NCBI GenBank assembly: GCA_038233555.1
Contig: JBBSLT010000044.1
Location: 1 to 15,643, forward strand
Direction of reading: 5' to 3'
From: JADDRA01 sp038233555
GTDB lineage: Bacteria > Actinomycetota > Acidimicrobiia > Acidimicrobiales > CADCSY01
DNA length: 15,643 nucleotides
This document shows positions 13,964 through 15,643 of this stretch, in pieces. Position 1 is the first letter of the stretch. Each line of letters begins with the position of its first letter. Position numbers and translations under genes: made by a program. The notes below the pieces were generated by a model. That model saw only the letters and a list, made by a program, of their open reading frames with translations. It searched no databases and was not told the DNA's origin.

Positions 13964-13975
13964 TACGGTACCGTA
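13964..13975. promoter_or_regulatory. 12-base palindrome TACGGTACCGTA, probable TetR operator
   Basis: A perfect inverted repeat ends six bases before the ATG at 13982 of the adjacent tetR gene, between two divergent units. Its length and symmetry suit a TetR dimer half-site pair. It contains the candidate rightward -10 (TACCGT, 13969-13974) and covers the leftward -35 region. Autoregulation and control of both units are inferred. Confidence 0.6.
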
Positions 13976-13981
13976 GGTTCT

Positions 13982-14590
13982 ATGGCGTCGTCAACTGGCA
14001 ATGCCACTACGGTTCGGAGTGCGATGGCCCGCCGCTTGCACCGGGACGACTGGGTCGATGCCGCCCTCGACGTGATCGCCACCCGCGGGCTGCGCGACGT
14101 GGCGGTGGAGCCTCTGGCGGCCAGCCTCGGGGTGACGAAAGGGAGCTTCTACGCTCACTTCGGTGCCCAGGCGGAGTTGGTGGCCGCTGCCCTCGACCGT
14201 TGGCAGGAGCTGGACACCCGCGAGGTCCTGAGTGCCCTCGACGCCGTGGCCGATCCGCGTCAACAGCTCGAACGATTTCTCGACATCGGCTTCGGTCGCC
14301 ACCTGTGGGGTCGCGTCTTCGCCGCCCTCTGTGCCTCGGCAGCCGATCCCCAGGTGGAGCCGGTGATGACGGAGGTTCGTCAGGCCCGTCTCGACTACCT
14401 GGAGACCGCACTTGGGGCGCTCGGGCTGGGGGCGTCCGACGCTCACGATCGAGCGACGCTCATCTACGCCGTCTACGTGGGCTACTGGCGCCTCGTGGCC
14501 GCTGACGAGGACTGGGAGTACAACGACCGTTCCACCCAGGAGCGCATGGCTGCCCATCTAAAGGCCACGCTGATCCCGCCCCCACCGTGA
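13982..14590 (+). CDS. TetR-family transcription regulator
   Basis: From ATG 13982 the product is 202 residues. The DNA-binding domain runs from about 19 to 65: WVDAALDVIATRGLRDV, then helix-turn-helix VEPLAASLGVTKGSFYAHFG. The C-terminal ligand and dimer domain contains GRVFAALCASAADPQVEPV and ATLIYAVYVGYWRLV. TetR proteins are usually repressors released by a small molecule. Start choice is open. ATG 13982 has no ribosome binding site but TACCGT lies seven bases upstream (leaderless reading). ATG 14024, giving 188 residues, has GGAG four bases upstream. The gene is divergent from the smORF-lipoprotein-oxidase unit across the TACGGTACCGTA palindrome. It overlaps the next lipoprotein gene by GTGA. 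Confidence 0.93.
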   Translation: MASSTGNATTVRSAMARRLHRDDWVDAALDVIATRGLRDVAVEPLAASLGVTKGSFYAHFGAQAELVAAALDRWQELDTREVLSALDAVADPRQQLERFLDIGFGRHLWGRVFAALCASAADPQVEPVMTEVRQARLDYLETALGALGLGASDAHDRATLIYAVYVGYWRLVAADEDWEYNDRSTQERMAAHLKATLIPPPP

Positions 14591-15270
14591 ACTCGACCGG
14601 GGCAGGGGACCGTGTAGGTCGCTCTTGTCGGCCGTGTTCGACCCGGGGGATACGGGTACTTGCCTGCCTCACCGTGGCGCTGGTCCTGGTCGGCTGCGGA
14701 GACGACGTCGGATGGCTGGGGTCGAGCGAGCTGTGTCCAGAGGGCGACGGCTCGGCCGCGGCCATCGAGGTGCTCCTCACCGACGACGTGCCCGTCAACT
14801 ACGAAGCCGCCCCCGACGGCGACGAGGTCCCCGGCCCGACGAACCTCTGTCTGGCGGCAGCCCTGGTCGGGGACCCCGAAGAAGAGGCGGTGCTCGCCGG
14901 GCTGGGGTTTCGCCGGGGCTATCAACGTCTCTGGTACGACCTAGAAGAAGGAATGGGGGATTTGACCGTGTCCCTGTACGAGTTCTCCGACCCGGAGGGT
15001 GCGGCCGGTTACGTTCGCCACACCAAGGACCGCCTCCTCTCGCCGAGTTGGGGATTCACGGAGATCGACGTCGACGACCTGGCGCCCGAGGCGGTGGCCC
15101 TCTTGCAGGAGTCTCCTGTCCCAGGCGCCTTCTTCATCGCCATGATCCTGGCGGTGGGTCCGTTCTCCATCGAGATCGGCGCCTACGGCGAACTTCCGTC
15201 TGAGACGCGCGAGGTAGTCGAAGGGCGAGCCCGCCGGCTGCTGGAGACTCAGGTCAGCGCCCTACCCTGA
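14587..15270 (+). CDS. Lipoprotein of unknown function, coupled to tetR
   Basis: The 227-residue product has a lipoprotein signal: basic residues, a hydrophobic run RVLACLTVALVLVGC, and a lipobox LVGC with Cys37. It is therefore exported and lipid-anchored. The mature part is acidic, with two further cysteines (ELCPEG and NLCLAA) that could pair. A conserved-looking stretch GFRRGYQRLWYDLEEG is followed by LTVSLYEFSDPEGAAGYV, typical of exported actinobacterial sensor-like lipoproteins, though I cannot name the family. The GTG start overlaps the tetR stop (GTGA, 14587-14590), so the two are probably translated together. The signal's n-region is long (about 22 residues); no better in-frame start exists. 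Confidence 0.85.
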   Translation: MNSTGAGDRVGRSCRPCSTRGIRVLACLTVALVLVGCGDDVGWLGSSELCPEGDGSAAAIEVLLTDDVPVNYEAAPDGDEVPGPTNLCLAAALVGDPEEEAVLAGLGFRRGYQRLWYDLEEGMGDLTVSLYEFSDPEGAAGYVRHTKDRLLSPSWGFTEIDVDDLAPEAVALLQESPVPGAFFIAMILAVGPFSIEIGAYGELPSETREVVEGRARRLLETQVSALP

Positions 15271-15286
15271 GATCCAGGCAGGCAAC

Positions 15287-15626
15287 GTGGACGGCGGAGA
15301 CGCCGGATTTGCTCGAAATCTTCGCCGGCCAGCCATTCCCGACGTGCCCTTCAACCTCGCCACCCTGACCATCGTCGCCCCCTACGCCTTCACCCTGGCC
15401 ATGGTGGGATTGATCGAGTCCCTGCTCACCGCTCAACTCTTCGATGACGTCACCGATACCCGCTCGACCTCGGCGGTGGCCGCCCTCGACCTCGGCGGTG
15501 GCCGCCCTCGACGCCGTGGTGGTCAAGTTTGTCGCCCACGGCATCGACGCCACCATCATGGGACTCAATGTCGGCAGCGCAGAACTCCACGGACGGATGT
15601 CGGGCCACCTGGCCACGTCACACTGA
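15287..15626 (+). pseudogene. SulP-type sulfate permease remnant
   Basis: One frame from 15338 reads PDVPFNLATLTIVAPYAFTL, then MVGLIESLLTAQLFDDVTDTR. This is the mid-protein transmembrane signature of SulP anion transporters. A second frame reads TSAVAALDAVVVKF, HGIDATIMGLNVGSAELHG and a stop at 15626, matching the end of the C-terminal STAS domain. In intact SulP proteins these pieces are roughly 220-250 residues apart, and about 200 residues precede the first. Here the N-terminus and centre are deleted, and a 22-base tandem duplication at the joint shifts the frame. With one repeat copy the two pieces would be in frame. GTG at 15287 opens the first frame, but the ~17 codons before PDVP are not clearly SulP. 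Confidence 0.85.
15463..15506 (+). repeat. 22-base tandem duplication
   Basis: Two identical 22-base units (15463-15484 and 15485-15506), each beginning CTCGACCTCGG and ending GTGGCCGCC, are followed by a partial third copy CTCGAC. The unit encodes the STSAVAA segment of the STAS domain. Because 22 is not a multiple of three, the duplication breaks the frame. Confidence 0.95.
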
Positions 15627-15643
15627 CAACGTCTCGCCCGACG

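Noticed and set aside
15254..15616. Minus-strand 120-codon ORF opposite the SulP remnant
   Set aside because: The plus-strand SulP and STAS motifs explain this DNA; the minus frame has no motif or ribosome binding site.
1..15643. CRISPR arrays, tRNA or rRNA genes, insertion sequences with terminal repeats
   Set aside because: I saw no spaced direct repeats, cloverleaf, rRNA or transposase sequence; the only mobile element found is the group II intron remnant.

Overview
The window is high-GC, densely packed, and carries two WhiB-family regulators, a TatA, a mycobacterial-type PPK1/MutT1-like neighbourhood and several probable leaderless genes. That points to an actinobacterium, probably of an Acidimicrobiia-like lineage; the phylum call is firm and the class call is inference.

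Left end, minus strand (1-5888): the 5' end of an exported choice-of-anchor I-like protein runs off the left edge. Next to it lies a tightly coupled minus-strand operon, read from 5888 down to 379: a 98-residue protein of unknown function, a ROK sugar kinase, polyphosphate kinase PPK1, a CYTH-CHAD protein, and a MutT1-like Nudix hydrolase. The last four genes overlap one another (TGATG, ATGA, and a 13-base overlap). The set can make polyphosphate, bind or cleave it, and clean up nucleotides, possibly with a sugar-kinase outlet.

Middle (5937-10331): a membrane-anchored HtrA-type serine protease with a PDZ domain is divergent from a small WhiB. tatA is divergent from a stand-alone formiminotransferase-domain protein, whose tail overlaps a second WhiB. 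Then come an Nfu/NifU N-domain protein, a four-helix membrane protein and a 58-residue acidic protein coupled to rnhB.

Gene graveyard (11044-12220): the 3' end of a group II intron (domains V and VI still foldable) lies against the rnhB start codon. Its reverse transcriptase is reduced to fragments. Its broken 5' side is fused to a PIN-domain gene that has lost its N-terminus.

Right end (12325-15643): a divergon is built around a 12-base palindrome, TACGGTACCGTA. To the left run a previously hidden 28-codon ORF, a lipoprotein gene with an apparent single-base frameshift in its signal peptide, and a flavin amine oxidase. To the right run a TetR regulator and a second lipoprotein, coupled by a GTGA overlap. 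The window ends in a wrecked SulP sulfate-permease gene. It has lost its N-terminus and its centre, and a 22-base tandem duplication shifts the frame between its two remaining pieces.
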